64,000 bases of DNA from Flavivirga sp. 57AJ16 (GCF_028736925.1 NZ_JAQZAT010000021.1:17681-81680), one strand, 5' to 3'. Shown: positions 53,902 to 62,934, counted from the first letter of the stretch. A program made the numbers and translations. The notes: a model not told the origin generated them from the sequence alone.

Positions 53902-54003
53902 CTAACTAAAACACATTATAAGGTTTATAGAAATAACAATAACCACTAAAACACCTAGTCCTATCATACAGTATTTATCAATTACATCATTTCTTTTTTG
54001 CAT
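53902..54003 (-). CDS. Possible 33-residue membrane peptide
   Basis: ATG at 54003 opens a frame with a charged N-terminus (MQKRNDVIDKYC) and one membrane helix (MIGLGVLVVIVISINLIMCF), ending in TAG. A terminator-like hairpin lies just upstream on the same strand. It could be a small membrane protein. The evidence is only the hydrophobic pattern and open frame. Confidence 0.35.
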   Translation of the reverse strand: MQKRNDVIDKYCMIGLGVLVVIVISINLIMCFS

Positions 54004-54047
54004 TGTTATTACTTTAAACTTGTTATTTCCTAAAATTATTTTGATTA

Positions 54048-54079
54048 AAAACTCTGTGCCTATATAAGCACAGAGTTTT
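54048..54079. terminator. Intrinsic terminator-like hairpin
   Basis: AAAACTCTGTGC and GCACAGAGTTTT form a perfect 12-bp stem around 8 bases. A/T-runs on both sides could end transcription in either direction. Confidence 0.65.
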
Positions 54080-54084
54080 CATAA

Positions 54085-54173
54085 AAAATCCCCTCTCACA
54101 AAGAATTCATTAATAGCACTGTAAAGGTATGTTGCACAGGGGAAAAAAAAAATACGCAGTTCTACGTATTTTT
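54085..54173. repeat. Direct duplicate, copy 1 (terminator-containing)
   Basis: It shares GTAAAGGTATGTTG, then GAAAAAAAAAATACGCAG and TTCTACGTATTTTT with 54465-54553, in the same orientation and about 380 bases apart. Flanking text (ATTAATAGC) matches too. Copy 2 carries the terminator of the response-regulator gene. Copy 1 has no gene next to it, so it may be the footprint of a lost duplicate. Confidence 0.6.
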
Positions 54174-54434
54174 AATTAAGAAAGAGGTTTTTACGTCAAT
54201 TAAATCTTACAAAAACACTTGAAATCTGTTTATATCACTGGCTTTTATGAGTCCATGACCTATTGCTTGAGAAAAGTTGCAAAGAAATCATTTTAAGCAG
54301 ACAGTTAAACCATGCCTTTGTCGTGGCAGGCTAATTTTGCTGAAAAGCGGGATCTTAGATTTAATACCTTGCCCTAGGATCGATTTTCTACCTTTTATTT
54401 CGAAATTTTAAAATTCAATTGGTTTTAAAAAAGT

Positions 54435-54467
54435 GAAGGCTCTAAATCATAATAATTTAGAACCTTC
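54435..54467. other. Hairpin
   Basis: GAAGG, CTAAAT / ATTTAG, CCTTC form an interrupted stem (GAAGGct + CTAAAT, loop CATAATA). It lies between the two direct duplicates. There may be weak terminator activity on the plus strand (CCTTCTTTAATT). Confidence 0.35.
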
Positions 54468-54522
54468 TTTAATTCTCCCTAAGAACTAATTAATAGCCCG
54501 GTAAAGGTATGTTGTATAAGTG

Positions 54523-54554
54523 AAAAAAAAAATACGCAGTTCTACGTATTTTTT
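54523..54554 (-). terminator. Terminator of the response-regulator gene
   Basis: AATACG and CGTATT form a stem. On the minus strand it is followed by a run of ten T residues. It directly abuts the gene's stop codon. Confidence 0.75.
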
Positions 54555-55185
54555 AAAAATGAGCTTTATTTAAATTAGCCCAAATAGATAGTGATGTAGG
54601 TTTGTTATCTAAGCCTAATTTGGCAACAATATTACTTCTATGCTTATCTACTGTGCGAACAGAAATTGATAAGTCTGTTGCAATATCATGACTTGTTTTA
54701 TTTTCAGAGATGAGCTTTACTATTTTTAGTTCGGACTTCGTTAACAAATTTAATGTATCGGGCTTTTGTTCTAAATTGCTTGAGTTTAGATAAGATACAA
54801 TTTCTTTGCTAAAATATGGTGTCCCATTTATAACATGTTTAATGCAGGTTTCAATTTCTTCAATGGCAAACTCTTTTAGGATGTACCCAAAAACATTAAA
54901 TTCTTTGGCTTTATCGTATAATTCTTCTTCTTTATCAAAAGTGATAAGGATAATTTTGGTGTCTAAATTGTTTTTTTTACAGGCTTCGGCTATTTCCAGC
55001 CCAGTTTTATGGGGCATTCTTATGTCTAGAATGGCTAATTTTGGCTTTAGTTTAATTATAAGGTTATAGGCCGTATTTCCATCTTGGGCGCTTCCTATTA
55101 TATTAAAACCTTTAGAAGTTAAAAAATCAGTTAGACCTCTTAACATCAACGGATGATCGTCAGCAATCACTATTGAGGTATTCAT
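54553..55185 (-). CDS. NarL/FixJ-type response regulator
   Basis: A 210-residue two-domain regulator. The receiver domain (residues 3-120) has acidic D9-D10, phosphoacceptor D54 (LAILDIRMP), T82 and K104 (GYILKEF). The LuxR-type HTH (about 145-205) shows LTKSELKIVKLISENKTSHD and LSISVRTVDKHRSNI. No histidine kinase is adjacent, so it is an orphan in this window. It follows the retropepsin and CHAT genes on the same strand (63-base gap), suggesting a shared function. Confidence 0.92.
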   Translation of the reverse strand: MNTSIVIADDHPLMLRGLTDFLTSKGFNIIGSAQDGNTAYNLIIKLKPKLAILDIRMPHKTGLEIAEACKKNNLDTKIILITFDKEEELYDKAKEFNVFGYILKEFAIEEIETCIKHVINGTPYFSKEIVSYLNSSNLEQKPDTLNLLTKSELKIVKLISENKTSHDIATDLSISVRTVDKHRSNIVAKLGLDNKPTSLSIWANLNKAHF

Positions 55186-55248
55186 TATATGAGGAGAATT
55201 AAGGTGCTATTAATTAAAAATGTAGTCCATCGCTTACGTGTAGGTTTT

Positions 55249-55698
55249 TTATAGTTTTAAATATAGATATTTCTTTTCATAATCTATAATGGCTTTCCCT
55301 TTTTTTAAAATATCAGCTCCTATAATGCCGTCAACAGGTTTAGAATTATGATTTATCAAAGCTGTATTTACATGAGTAAGATTAAATAAAACCAAAACAA
55401 CTTTGTTACGTTTCCATTTTCCAATCTTCATCTTGTTTTTTTTAGACATTTTGGTATCCATATCTATAGCACCTGCCCCTGCAGCTTTAATAATAGAATC
55501 TTCAGTTTTTAGTTTAAAGGTTTCAATAGCTTCAAAACCTACACAAGAACTTGATGCACCAGTATCTAAAATAAATAACCCTTTATGACCATTTATGGAT
55601 GCTTTTATTTCAAAATGATTGGTTTTAGTTAGGTGCAGTTTTACTTTAACGTACCCTTTTTTGTGAAGGAACTCCTGTAGTGTCTTTTCCTTTTCCAT
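55249..55698 (-). CDS. Retropepsin-like aspartic protease
   Basis: A 149-residue single-domain clan AA peptidase. The catalytic motif is D45-T-G-A in LFILDTGASSSCVG, and the second conserved loop GIIGADIL lies near residue 127. One copy of the motif means it should work as a homodimer, as retroviral proteases do. There is no signal peptide, so it is cytoplasmic. Its first 53 bases overlap the 3' end of the CHAT gene in another frame, indicating tight coupling. Confidence 0.85.
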   Translation of the reverse strand: MEKEKTLQEFLHKKGYVKVKLHLTKTNHFEIKASINGHKGLFILDTGASSSCVGFEAIETFKLKTEDSIIKAAGAGAIDMDTKMSKKNKMKIGKWKRNKVVLVLFNLTHVNTALINHNSKPVDGIIGADILKKGKAIIDYEKKYLYLKL

Positions 55699-58258
55699 AA
55701 TATTTTTTAACTCTTAACAGTAAAAGTAATATAATAAGGAAGATAAATAAGCCCATGTAGACACAAATTAACTCATTATTATTAGCTGGCTTTGTTAATT
55801 CACCATAATAAACAAAAGCACTCCAGTAATAAGGTGATTTTTTTATATTGCTAATCGCGCCATCTTTTAAATAATCTAATTTCGATTGGTGGTTTGAAGT
55901 ATTGGCAGATTTATTGTCACCATAATTTTTATAAAAGGACTGCATAATTTGAGACGTAGATAGATCATTTATTTGCCATAAAGAAAACAATACGTTTTGC
56001 GCTCCGGCATATTGAAATCCGCGAGCTATACTCATAGCGCCTTCCCCTTTGTATAATGCACCAATGCCCGTTTCACAGGCGCTTAAAACGACGAGGTTTG
56101 TATTTAGATCGAGGCTGTATAGTTCGTTTAGAAACATCGTATTTTTATAAAACTCAATATTTGCCGAGGTTGAAAAATCACCACTACTGGCATGCGTAGA
56201 CAAGTGTATAATACTATAGCTTGAACTATTTTTAATGAAGGCTTCTTTAGTGGCTTGTTCCTTTAAAAAAAGAGTGGACTGCATTTCTTTTTTTATAGCA
56301 TTTGCCTCATCGATGGAATAGATCAAACTATGTTTTGTGTTTTCGAATACGGGAAAGATGCCAAGAAGGCTATTTGCTTTCTTTTTTTCTTCTTTTTTTA
56401 GATAAAATGCTGTACTTGTATTGTAAACGATATTTTGATTTTGCACAACAAATGGCATTTTTGAAAAATTTGTTGTATTTGTTTTAGAAGATAGCAAAGC
56501 TTCGAATGGTATAAAGTTTAATAACCCATCTGGAATAATGATAGCGTTTTTAAAGGAAGCAGTTTTTGAGAGGTTCAGGATGTTATAAAGTGTAAAGGCA
56601 GTGTTTGTAAATTTGTTTATGTCATTATTTATTATGGAAGGAGTATCAAATGAATGAATGAAATCTAAGATGTGTTTTTTGGTGGTTTCATCCAATTTAA
56701 TTTTACTAAGGTTAATATTGTTTTTGGAAATTATAAATTGATAGATGTTTTTTCTGCCATAAAAGTATTCAACCAAAACGGCTTCATCTTTTAATAATTT
56801 ATTTTGTAGGTCGTCAACCAAAAAAGGCGTGTCCTCTAACTCTGGATATTTTTTACTTATAGCTTCTTTTAGTATTTTTAATTGAATACTTACAGCATTC
56901 AGATCTGAACTTAAGGCGGTAATTACTGAGGCCTGGGATTTACCCAATTGTTCATTTATTAAGAGGTGGGTAATTCTTTCTTGCTCTTTAAATAAATGAG
57001 CTTCTTTAAGGAGTAAACTATCGTTAGGATATTTATTTAATAGCCCTTTTTTAATAGCTTTTTCTTTTAATATTCCCGATTTGTTTAATTCTGCATATTG
57101 AAAAGCTGTTAGTAAAAGCGTGTCATTTTGAGTGTTTTGGTATGCGTCAAAGATAATATCTATGCATTTTTCACTGCGGGTTCTATTGCTTGTTTGATTC
57201 GATCTTTTGTTTTCTTGAGAGGTCCAGTTGTTTTGTAATAATTGAGAAACATAAAAACTTAAATCATAATAGCTAAGTGCCAATTTATAGTCTTCTTGAA
57301 GTGTAGCGTATAAATCAAAAATATCTATAAATGTATTTTCAGCATAGAGGTTCTTTTTGTTAAGAAACCCCTTGGGCTTTATATTTGGCAATAAAGCTTG
57401 AAGTGCTAAATCCAAACCATTTTTAGCTTCGTTTAAATGGTTTAATAGTATGTTGAGTTGCGCTTCTTCTAAATAAAATTTAGCGCGTTTTCTTCTGGAT
57501 AAAGGGTCTTTAAGAACATGTTTTTTGGCCTTGTTAAAAGCTTTTAATGCCTCAGCATAATTGCCTTTTTGTAGTTGGATTAGATAATTACTTCTATGCT
57601 CATTATAGAGGCTATTATTAATTGTTTTAGGAATGTCTGAAACGTTGTTTATGGCATTTAGTGCAATTTGGCTATCAATGTATAACTGGGTGATTTTTTG
57701 TTTTTGTTGTTTATTTAAGTTTGGTTTGTTAAGGTAACCGGAGGTTAATTTTAATACGGTTTCATACCTACCGGTAGTTTTATATAAAATAGCTAGATTA
57801 ATAGTACCACTTGTTTGATGTTTTACATGATTCTTTTTCTCGGCCAAGAAGATATATTGTTTTATTATATTTTCGGCATTCGTATAATCTCCCGTTTTGG
57901 TATATAAATTTCCCAGAGGAATAAAGCAGCTTTCAATAATATCGAAATCAGAAAGTTTTGAAAGGGCATGTGTTTTAAAACGGTTTAAAGCGTCTTCAAA
58001 AGTTGAGATTGCATCTTTTAACAGAGAATTTCGATCTAAATAATACCCTTTATGGCATTGTAAAAAAACAAGAGCTAATTGCTCATTTTTGCTTTTTACT
58101 TGTTTTTTGAATGCAGATTCTTGTTCGCTTAAAAGTTTTAGCGACGTATGGTTTGGATTGCCAATAAACGTTTCGGTTGCGACATAGATATCCTCTTCTA
58201 AATTTTGGGAAAAAGCAACGCCATAAATTAAAAAGAAAATCAGACTTAGTTTTTTCAT
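55646..58258 (-). CDS. CHAT-domain peptidase with TPR array, membrane-anchored
   Basis: About 870 residues from the start at 58258 (MKKLSLIFFLIYGVAFSQ, a signal peptide); 20 further codons upstream lack a signal. Helical TPR-like repeats fill residues 20-440. A caspase-like CHAT domain (about 540-830) follows, with the dyad H689 (SIIHLSTHASSGDF) and C728 (LVVLSACETGIGALYKGEGA). A membrane helix (ICVYMGLFIFLIILLLLLR) near residue 835 is followed by a basic cytoplasmic tail. The topology therefore puts the peptidase in the periplasm. Substrates are unknown; PKD-protein, retropepsin and regulator genes share the strand. Confidence 0.88.
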   Translation of the reverse strand: MKKLSLIFFLIYGVAFSQNLEEDIYVATETFIGNPNHTSLKLLSEQESAFKKQVKSKNEQLALVFLQCHKGYYLDRNSLLKDAISTFEDALNRFKTHALSKLSDFDIIESCFIPLGNLYTKTGDYTNAENIIKQYIFLAEKKNHVKHQTSGTINLAILYKTTGRYETVLKLTSGYLNKPNLNKQQKQKITQLYIDSQIALNAINNVSDIPKTINNSLYNEHRSNYLIQLQKGNYAEALKAFNKAKKHVLKDPLSRRKRAKFYLEEAQLNILLNHLNEAKNGLDLALQALLPNIKPKGFLNKKNLYAENTFIDIFDLYATLQEDYKLALSYYDLSFYVSQLLQNNWTSQENKRSNQTSNRTRSEKCIDIIFDAYQNTQNDTLLLTAFQYAELNKSGILKEKAIKKGLLNKYPNDSLLLKEAHLFKEQERITHLLINEQLGKSQASVITALSSDLNAVSIQLKILKEAISKKYPELEDTPFLVDDLQNKLLKDEAVLVEYFYGRKNIYQFIISKNNINLSKIKLDETTKKHILDFIHSFDTPSIINNDINKFTNTAFTLYNILNLSKTASFKNAIIIPDGLLNFIPFEALLSSKTNTTNFSKMPFVVQNQNIVYNTSTAFYLKKEEKKKANSLLGIFPVFENTKHSLIYSIDEANAIKKEMQSTLFLKEQATKEAFIKNSSSYSIIHLSTHASSGDFSTSANIEFYKNTMFLNELYSLDLNTNLVVLSACETGIGALYKGEGAMSIARGFQYAGAQNVLFSLWQINDLSTSQIMQSFYKNYGDNKSANTSNHQSKLDYLKDGAISNIKKSPYYWSAFVYYGELTKPANNNELICVYMGLFIFLIILLLLLRVKKYYGKGKDTTGVPSQKRVR

Positions 58259-58287
58259 AAGAGTGAGCTGCCAAATGCTGCTTAGCT

Positions 58288-60243
58288 TCAAAATTTCCAA
58301 ATGGCATAGAATTGCCAATAGTTAAAACGATCTTCGAAATCCATAATATAACGGGCGCCCAAACTCGGACCGATTCTTGCGAAACCGGCTGTAGCTTCAA
58401 ATAATAACCCTGTTCTTAAATTGGTAAAAGAATTGGTTTCACTGGTATTATTCGTCATGGTGTTAAAAACAGGCGCATCTGGGTCCTGGCCTTCAAATTG
58501 TTCTATAAAAATGGTTTGGTTTTGTTTTTCGCTAAGGGATATGGTGTTTTGCAAACCAGCACCTAAGCCTATGTAGTTATTAACGTTATACCTGATTAAA
58601 ACAGGAATGTCCCAATCAATATTCTCATAAGAAGCATCGGTAGTGGTGCGTTGTAAAAACCGAAAGCCTTGTGCTTCCTGTATAAACTCTTCCCTAACAT
58701 TTGTGTTTGCGTCATAATTATGAAAATTATTCATTAACTCTACCTGCCAATACCATCTATAGGATTTAAAAGGAGACAATGTAGCACCAAAAAAGTAGCT
58801 CTCAGAGTTTTTTAAGCTGTTAAACGAATTATACCCTACTTTAGCACCGATGGATATACCGGGTAAAAACCGAGTGGTTGAATAGTTGGTAAGGATAGGG
58901 TCATTTTTATCAAAGATAATGGCCGTTCTACTTTTTGTTTTTTTCTTATGAAAATCTTTAGCAAACTTAATGCTGTATTTTACGAAACCTTTTGTTGAAT
59001 CGTATTCTTTTACATTTTTTTGTTCGCTTCCAGGAAGATAAATATTCTTAAAAGTAAAAATAGCCTGGGTATCTGTAAATGTCGTATCTAAACAACTGTA
59101 AAGAACGTCTCGCTTAGGGCAAATATCGCATTTAGGATACATGTCCATAACCTTTAAGGTCGATTTGTCCAACATGTCTGGAATATCGGTTTCCAACCGT
59201 ATGGTTCTTGCGGGCCCTTCTCCGTTATTTTGAAACTTAATCTTATATTTTAAGGTTTTAAAACGGACGACCCTATAATTCATAAATGTACCATTTGATG
59301 ACATTTTGTTAGGGTCATGTGAGGTAACAATTTCCATTTCCATGTCTTTTACTTTATGATTATCATAGTTATTATCTGGGATATAAATACCGCGAACCGA
59401 TATAATAGCACTGGTATCCTTAACCATTTCCGGGGTCGTCTTTAAGCTAAAAAATATATGGCGCTCTTCGTTAGGTTGCATGTCGTTGAATTCCAAAAGG
59501 CTCCAATCTTTATAGTATGCTTGGGATTCTGCGATAGTTAAAGGCAGATTTGTCTTTTCTGTCGAGTCCTGTAATACGATACTCGATTTAATAAGGTCAT
59601 TATTTATAGAAGCCAAGTAAGTGCCTTCATCATCAATGCGCTTCGTATACGCAAAATGGTCTGTTAAACTATTTTTTTCATTATGATGTGTTCTCGTTTC
59701 TATCAATTCAAAATTATTGGCTTTATATTTAAGTTCATTATAGAATAGATATATTTTACCATTGGTAACATAATCCTTAATGTTTTTATAGCTCATTATG
59801 GCTACTATTTCTTCCTCAGGAACAGGTTCACGATTACGTTTTATCGTAAAGTCTTCATCCATGATGGCTAAGTCTTCATAGTCGGTCGTTATTGAATTGA
59901 TAGCCATTTTTTTAGGCCTTGTTGTTGGTGGTTTGCCCGTATCGTAATTATTGGTAGCCCATAACTTTACTTCATATTCACCTTTGTTCTTATATACATG
60001 CTTTGGTTTTTCTTCGGTACTGTAATGTCCGTCACCAAACTCCCAGTAATGGGTGTAAAATGCTTTTGGCGCACCTGCAATTTGGTTTAAAGGGGGTGTT
60101 TCTGGAGTGAAGATTATTTCATTACCATTCGTTGTACTGTTAATAGTAGCTGCTCTTGTAAGGGTATCGCTTACGATTAACTGTTGGGAGTAACTGTACG
60201 CACATACAAATAAGAAACAAATAAAAAGAAATGGTTTGTTCAT
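58288..60243 (-). CDS. PKD-domain outer-membrane beta-barrel protein
   Basis: A 651-residue protein. A signal peptide (PFLFICFLFVCAYSYSQ) is followed by a PKD domain (about residues 50-115; YWEFGDGHYSTEEKPKHVY, EYEVKLWATN). A middle beta-rich region contains DPNKMSSNG, KTLKYKIKFQNNGEGPARTIRL split, and DMYPKCDICPKRDVLYSC, a conserved-repeat type often found in surface proteins. A C-terminal 8-10-stranded barrel ends NYWQFYAIWKF. It is probably a surface-exposed sensor or adhesin. It lies 29 bases upstream of the CHAT gene start. Confidence 0.8.
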   Translation of the reverse strand: MNKPFLFICFLFVCAYSYSQQLIVSDTLTRAATINSTTNGNEIIFTPETPPLNQIAGAPKAFYTHYWEFGDGHYSTEEKPKHVYKNKGEYEVKLWATNNYDTGKPPTTRPKKMAINSITTDYEDLAIMDEDFTIKRNREPVPEEEIVAIMSYKNIKDYVTNGKIYLFYNELKYKANNFELIETRTHHNEKNSLTDHFAYTKRIDDEGTYLASINNDLIKSSIVLQDSTEKTNLPLTIAESQAYYKDWSLLEFNDMQPNEERHIFFSLKTTPEMVKDTSAIISVRGIYIPDNNYDNHKVKDMEMEIVTSHDPNKMSSNGTFMNYRVVRFKTLKYKIKFQNNGEGPARTIRLETDIPDMLDKSTLKVMDMYPKCDICPKRDVLYSCLDTTFTDTQAIFTFKNIYLPGSEQKNVKEYDSTKGFVKYSIKFAKDFHKKKTKSRTAIIFDKNDPILTNYSTTRFLPGISIGAKVGYNSFNSLKNSESYFFGATLSPFKSYRWYWQVELMNNFHNYDANTNVREEFIQEAQGFRFLQRTTTDASYENIDWDIPVLIRYNVNNYIGLGAGLQNTISLSEKQNQTIFIEQFEGQDPDAPVFNTMTNNTSETNSFTNLRTGLLFEATAGFARIGPSLGARYIMDFEDRFNYWQFYAIWKF

Positions 60244-60325
60244 GAAAATTGCGGTTAAATAGGTTTAAATATACAAAAAGTACCATTTTAAAATAGTTTT
60301 ACATGATTCCACATTAGTATGGCGC

Positions 60326-60415
60326 CTAAAAATTAGATGCTATAATTATTATATTAGCAATTAGCACTAATAGTATGGTAATTATTACAAACAATATAAA
60401 CATGGCTTTTTTCAC
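60326..60415 (-). CDS. Possible 29-residue membrane peptide
   Basis: GTG at 60415 (or ATG at 60403) opens KKAMFILFVIITILLVLIAN, then IIIIASNF and TAG. It is one long hydrophobic helix after a short basic start. It could be a small membrane protein like the one at 53902-54003. Low complexity and AT bias make chance likely. Confidence 0.25.
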   Translation of the reverse strand: MKKAMFILFVIITILLVLIANIIIIASNF

Positions 60416-60751
60416 TATGTTGTTTTGTATTTATATACAAAACATGGGGGTTTTGTTACCTAATTTTTAAACAAAAAAATTAGAGGAATGATGCTTCTGG
60501 TTTTATAATGAAATAAAACAGAAAAGAAGGAGAGGTGCCAAGGATTGAATTTTTTATTTTCCATATATTCTTATTTTCGTACAATGAGCATTTTTTCAAA
60601 AGAGGCTCATCCAATTACACACCAAAAGCATATAAAGAACTTTGAAGAAATAATTTGCTCTTCTTTGGTATCATAGATGCAAATTAAAAGACCAGTCTCA
60701 AATAGGCTTCCGATTTAATGCTAAATCTAAAAAGTTTATAGAATATTTATT
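60416..60751. other. Intergenic stretch without a gene
   Basis: About 336 bases, AT-rich, with stops in all frames. A short inverted pair ATGAGC/GCTCAT (60584-60610) surrounds an A/T loop. No promoter or RNA gene was recognised. Confidence 0.35.
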
Positions 60752-61144
60752 TTATTTTTTGGGCTTATCAAATTTCATATAATCTTGCCACTGTACTATG
60801 AGATATTTTCTTTTTCCATTTCGCTCTAATGACAGGAAGCCATAGTCGTAGCAAAATAAATAAACCTCTCCATTTTGTGTTTTCCAATAATGCGTAAAAA
60901 AATTAGGGTCAAATCCCTTGGCGTGCAATTCGGATTTTTTAAGTGTAGTATATCCCGATTTATTATGGTGCTTTAAAAGCTTTCTATTTATTTTTAATTG
61001 CCTGTCTACTTTTAGGTAAAAAGCTTCTTTTTTTTGACGGTTTTCATATTGGTATATAGATTTACATTTAGAGGAGCAAAATTTTTTATCAGATCGTCCT
61101 TTAATTGAAAAACCACATACGGGGCAATTTCTATACTTATCCAT
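60752..61144 (-). CDS. Small zinc-ribbon protein (paralogue of the 1.1 kb gene)
   Basis: About 130 residues from the start at 61144; four upstream codons to 61156 are possible. The zinc ribbon uses C7xxC10 and C23xxxC27, the same spacing as the paralogue at 1135-1485. Shared patterns are GRxDKKFCS.xC, AKGFDPNFFTHYWKTQNGEVY/AGFDFNYFTSIYTTKAGTVY (each within a longer match) and YDYGFLSLE/YDQGYLPLE. Function is unknown. It is divergent from the recombinase gene. Confidence 0.78.
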   Translation of the reverse strand: MDKYRNCPVCGFSIKGRSDKKFCSSKCKSIYQYENRQKKEAFYLKVDRQLKINRKLLKHHNKSGYTTLKKSELHAKGFDPNFFTHYWKTQNGEVYLFCYDYGFLSLERNGKRKYLIVQWQDYMKFDKPKK

Positions 61145-61208
61145 TTTAAAACGCATATTATCCGTTTAATATACTAATTAAATTCCATGACCTCACTATT
61201 ATTGCTCT

Positions 61209-62336
61209 ATGAATCAGTTGAAATCGATCACTTTATACCATCTTATGATTAATAATAGAAAGATGATTGGTATAAAATTTCAGTCAGATAAGGTGATAGA
61301 AGCCTTAGTAAAAAGTTTATCCAATCCAAAATGGAGTACTTATTACAATATGGTATACCTACTAAATACCAAACAAAATCTAGCACAAATATTTAATACA
61401 TTTAAAGGTGTAGCCTGGATTAATTATAATAAGTTTTTAACTAATAAACCTATTAATACATATAATGAGCCCATAAATGTAAATTGGTTTAGAAACAGAA
61501 AACCAATTTCTGGATACCGGGTTTGTCCAGAAGCATATTTATTAAAATTAGAGTTAAAAAGGTATGCAAATAACACAGTACGTACTTATGTGACTTTTTT
61601 TGAGATGTTTATTAATCATTATAAATCAAAAGATTTAAAGGCTATAAATGAAAGTGATATTAGAGCCTTTTTACAAGTACTTATTAATAGAAAAATGTCA
61701 AATTCTTATATCAATCAAGTTATTAATGCTATAAAATTTTATTATGAAGTTGTACTTGGAATGCCTAATAGGTTTTATGAGATAGAACGGCCTCGTAAGG
61801 AGTCTAAACTCCCAAAAGTAATTTCTAAAGAGGATGTGTTTGCTTTAATAGGTAACACCAATAATATAAAACATAAATGTATAGTAGAATTATTATATGG
61901 TTCTGGATTGCGAAGGAGTGAATTATTAAATTTGAAGATCGAAGATGTGGATAGTAGGCGAATGCTTATACGTGTTGAAGGGGCTAAAGGAAATAAAGAT
62001 AGGTTTACTATACTATCTAAAACTGCTCTAGAGGATTTAAGAGCATATTATAGAGAATGGAAGCCAAAAAAGTATTTATTCGAAGGGCAAAATGGTAAGA
62101 AATATAGTGGGGCAAGTGTTTTAAAAATAGTTAAAAGAGCAGCTAAAAAAGCGGACATTAAGCCATGTGTAACACCTCATGTTCTTCGTCATAGCTTCGC
62201 TACCCACCTTTTGGAATCGGGAGTAGATTTAAGGCAAATACAAGTGCTTTTAGGCCATGGGTCTAGTAAAACGACAGAAATATATACTCATGTAGCAACA
62301 AATACTTTCAAAACAATTAAAAATCCACTAGATTAG
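61209..62336 (+). CDS. Tyrosine recombinase, cassette-associated
   Basis: A 375-residue XerC/D-like recombinase. An unusual N-terminal extension (about residues 1-100) precedes the SAM-like core-binding domain (about 105-185; SGYRVCPEAYLLKLELKRYA) and the catalytic domain. Catalytic residues are R235 (GSGLRRSELL), K260 (EGAKGNKDR), H324 and R327 (TPHVLRHSFATHLLESG), H350 (LLGHGS) and nucleophile Y359 (TEIYTHV). It lacks the extra helix of classical IntI integrases. It is followed directly by a palindromic site and a two-gene cassette, so it probably acts on those sites. Confidence 0.9.
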   Translation: MNQLKSITLYHLMINNRKMIGIKFQSDKVIEALVKSLSNPKWSTYYNMVYLLNTKQNLAQIFNTFKGVAWINYNKFLTNKPINTYNEPINVNWFRNRKPISGYRVCPEAYLLKLELKRYANNTVRTYVTFFEMFINHYKSKDLKAINESDIRAFLQVLINRKMSNSYINQVINAIKFYYEVVLGMPNRFYEIERPRKESKLPKVISKEDVFALIGNTNNIKHKCIVELLYGSGLRRSELLNLKIEDVDSRRMLIRVEGAKGNKDRFTILSKTALEDLRAYYREWKPKKYLFEGQNGKKYSGASVLKIVKRAAKKADIKPCVTPHVLRHSFATHLLESGVDLRQIQVLLGHGSSKTTEIYTHVATNTFKTIKNPLD

Positions 62337-62355
62337 CGGTCATGACAAATAAGAA

Positions 62356-62398
62356 ATATGCGTACCAGTACGCATATACAATTGTTGTGTGTAATTTT
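62356..62398. other. Candidate recombination site 1
   Basis: A perfect 10-bp inverted pair ATATGCGTAC/GTACGCATAT with 2-base spacer (62356-62377), then ACAATTGTTGTGTGTAATTT. The TGTTGTGTGTA(A/G)TTTT part is the reverse complement of the sequence at 63651-63666 beyond the two cassette genes, so the pair of genes is bracketed by inverted copies. Confidence 0.5.
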
Positions 62399-62428
62399 GA
62401 GAAAGTGCCGAAAAACCAGTAAACATTT

Positions 62429-62923
62429 ATGACAACAGAAAGAATAACAATAAATCGAAATCACGTTTGGCTTTCATTTGACAATGTAAGGATAGAGACA
62501 GAAAATGGAATTGAGGAAAAGGAAGACCAAATTGTATGTTACTATAAGTTGACAGAACCGAATGAAATTAACTATGGAACTCAATTAGTTGATAGCAACG
62601 ATGTTCGACTTTTATATAGTAGTATTGACCACGCAAAACAAGAAGTTATTGCTTTCTTGATAAATGATGTTTATCCACCGAATTACATACATCCTTTAGA
62701 ATATACAAAAGAGAATTTGCCAGAAATAATGAACAAAACCTTAATTTTTGATGTTGGAACTCAAAACTCTGATGAGATACAGGAATCTTTAGTTGGTGTT
62801 ATGACTAATTGCACTTTGGCATCAAATCCACCTCATTTGCCTGGAACAGCAAGAATAACATTATTAGACGAAACTGAAAGAAGATTTAATTTTTTCCAAA
62901 TAAAAAGAATTAGAAGAAACTAA
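62429..62923 (+). CDS. Unknown protein, first gene of the cassette
   Basis: A 164-residue soluble protein with no signal, membrane segment or familiar motif. It opens TERITINRNHVWLSFDNVRI and ends FNFFQIKRIRRN. Beta-rich segments alternate with acidic loops. It is 11 bases upstream of the nuclease gene, so it is probably its partner, possibly immunity or targeting, but this is context inference only. Confidence 0.75.
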   Translation: MTTERITINRNHVWLSFDNVRIETENGIEEKEDQIVCYYKLTEPNEINYGTQLVDSNDVRLLYSSIDHAKQEVIAFLINDVYPPNYIHPLEYTKENLPEIMNKTLIFDVGTQNSDEIQESLVGVMTNCTLASNPPHLPGTARITLLDETERRFNFFQIKRIRRN

Positions 62924-62934
62924 ACCTGATTAAG

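Noticed and set aside
55646..58258. CHAT peptidase as a CRISPR-linked Craspase-type effector
   Set aside because: No CRISPR array or cas gene lies nearby, and this protein has a signal peptide and membrane anchor.
61209..62336. Classical IntI integron integrase
   Set aside because: The IntI-specific extra segment before the HxxR motif is absent and the flanking sites do not fit the GTTRRRY core; only an integron-like role is supported.
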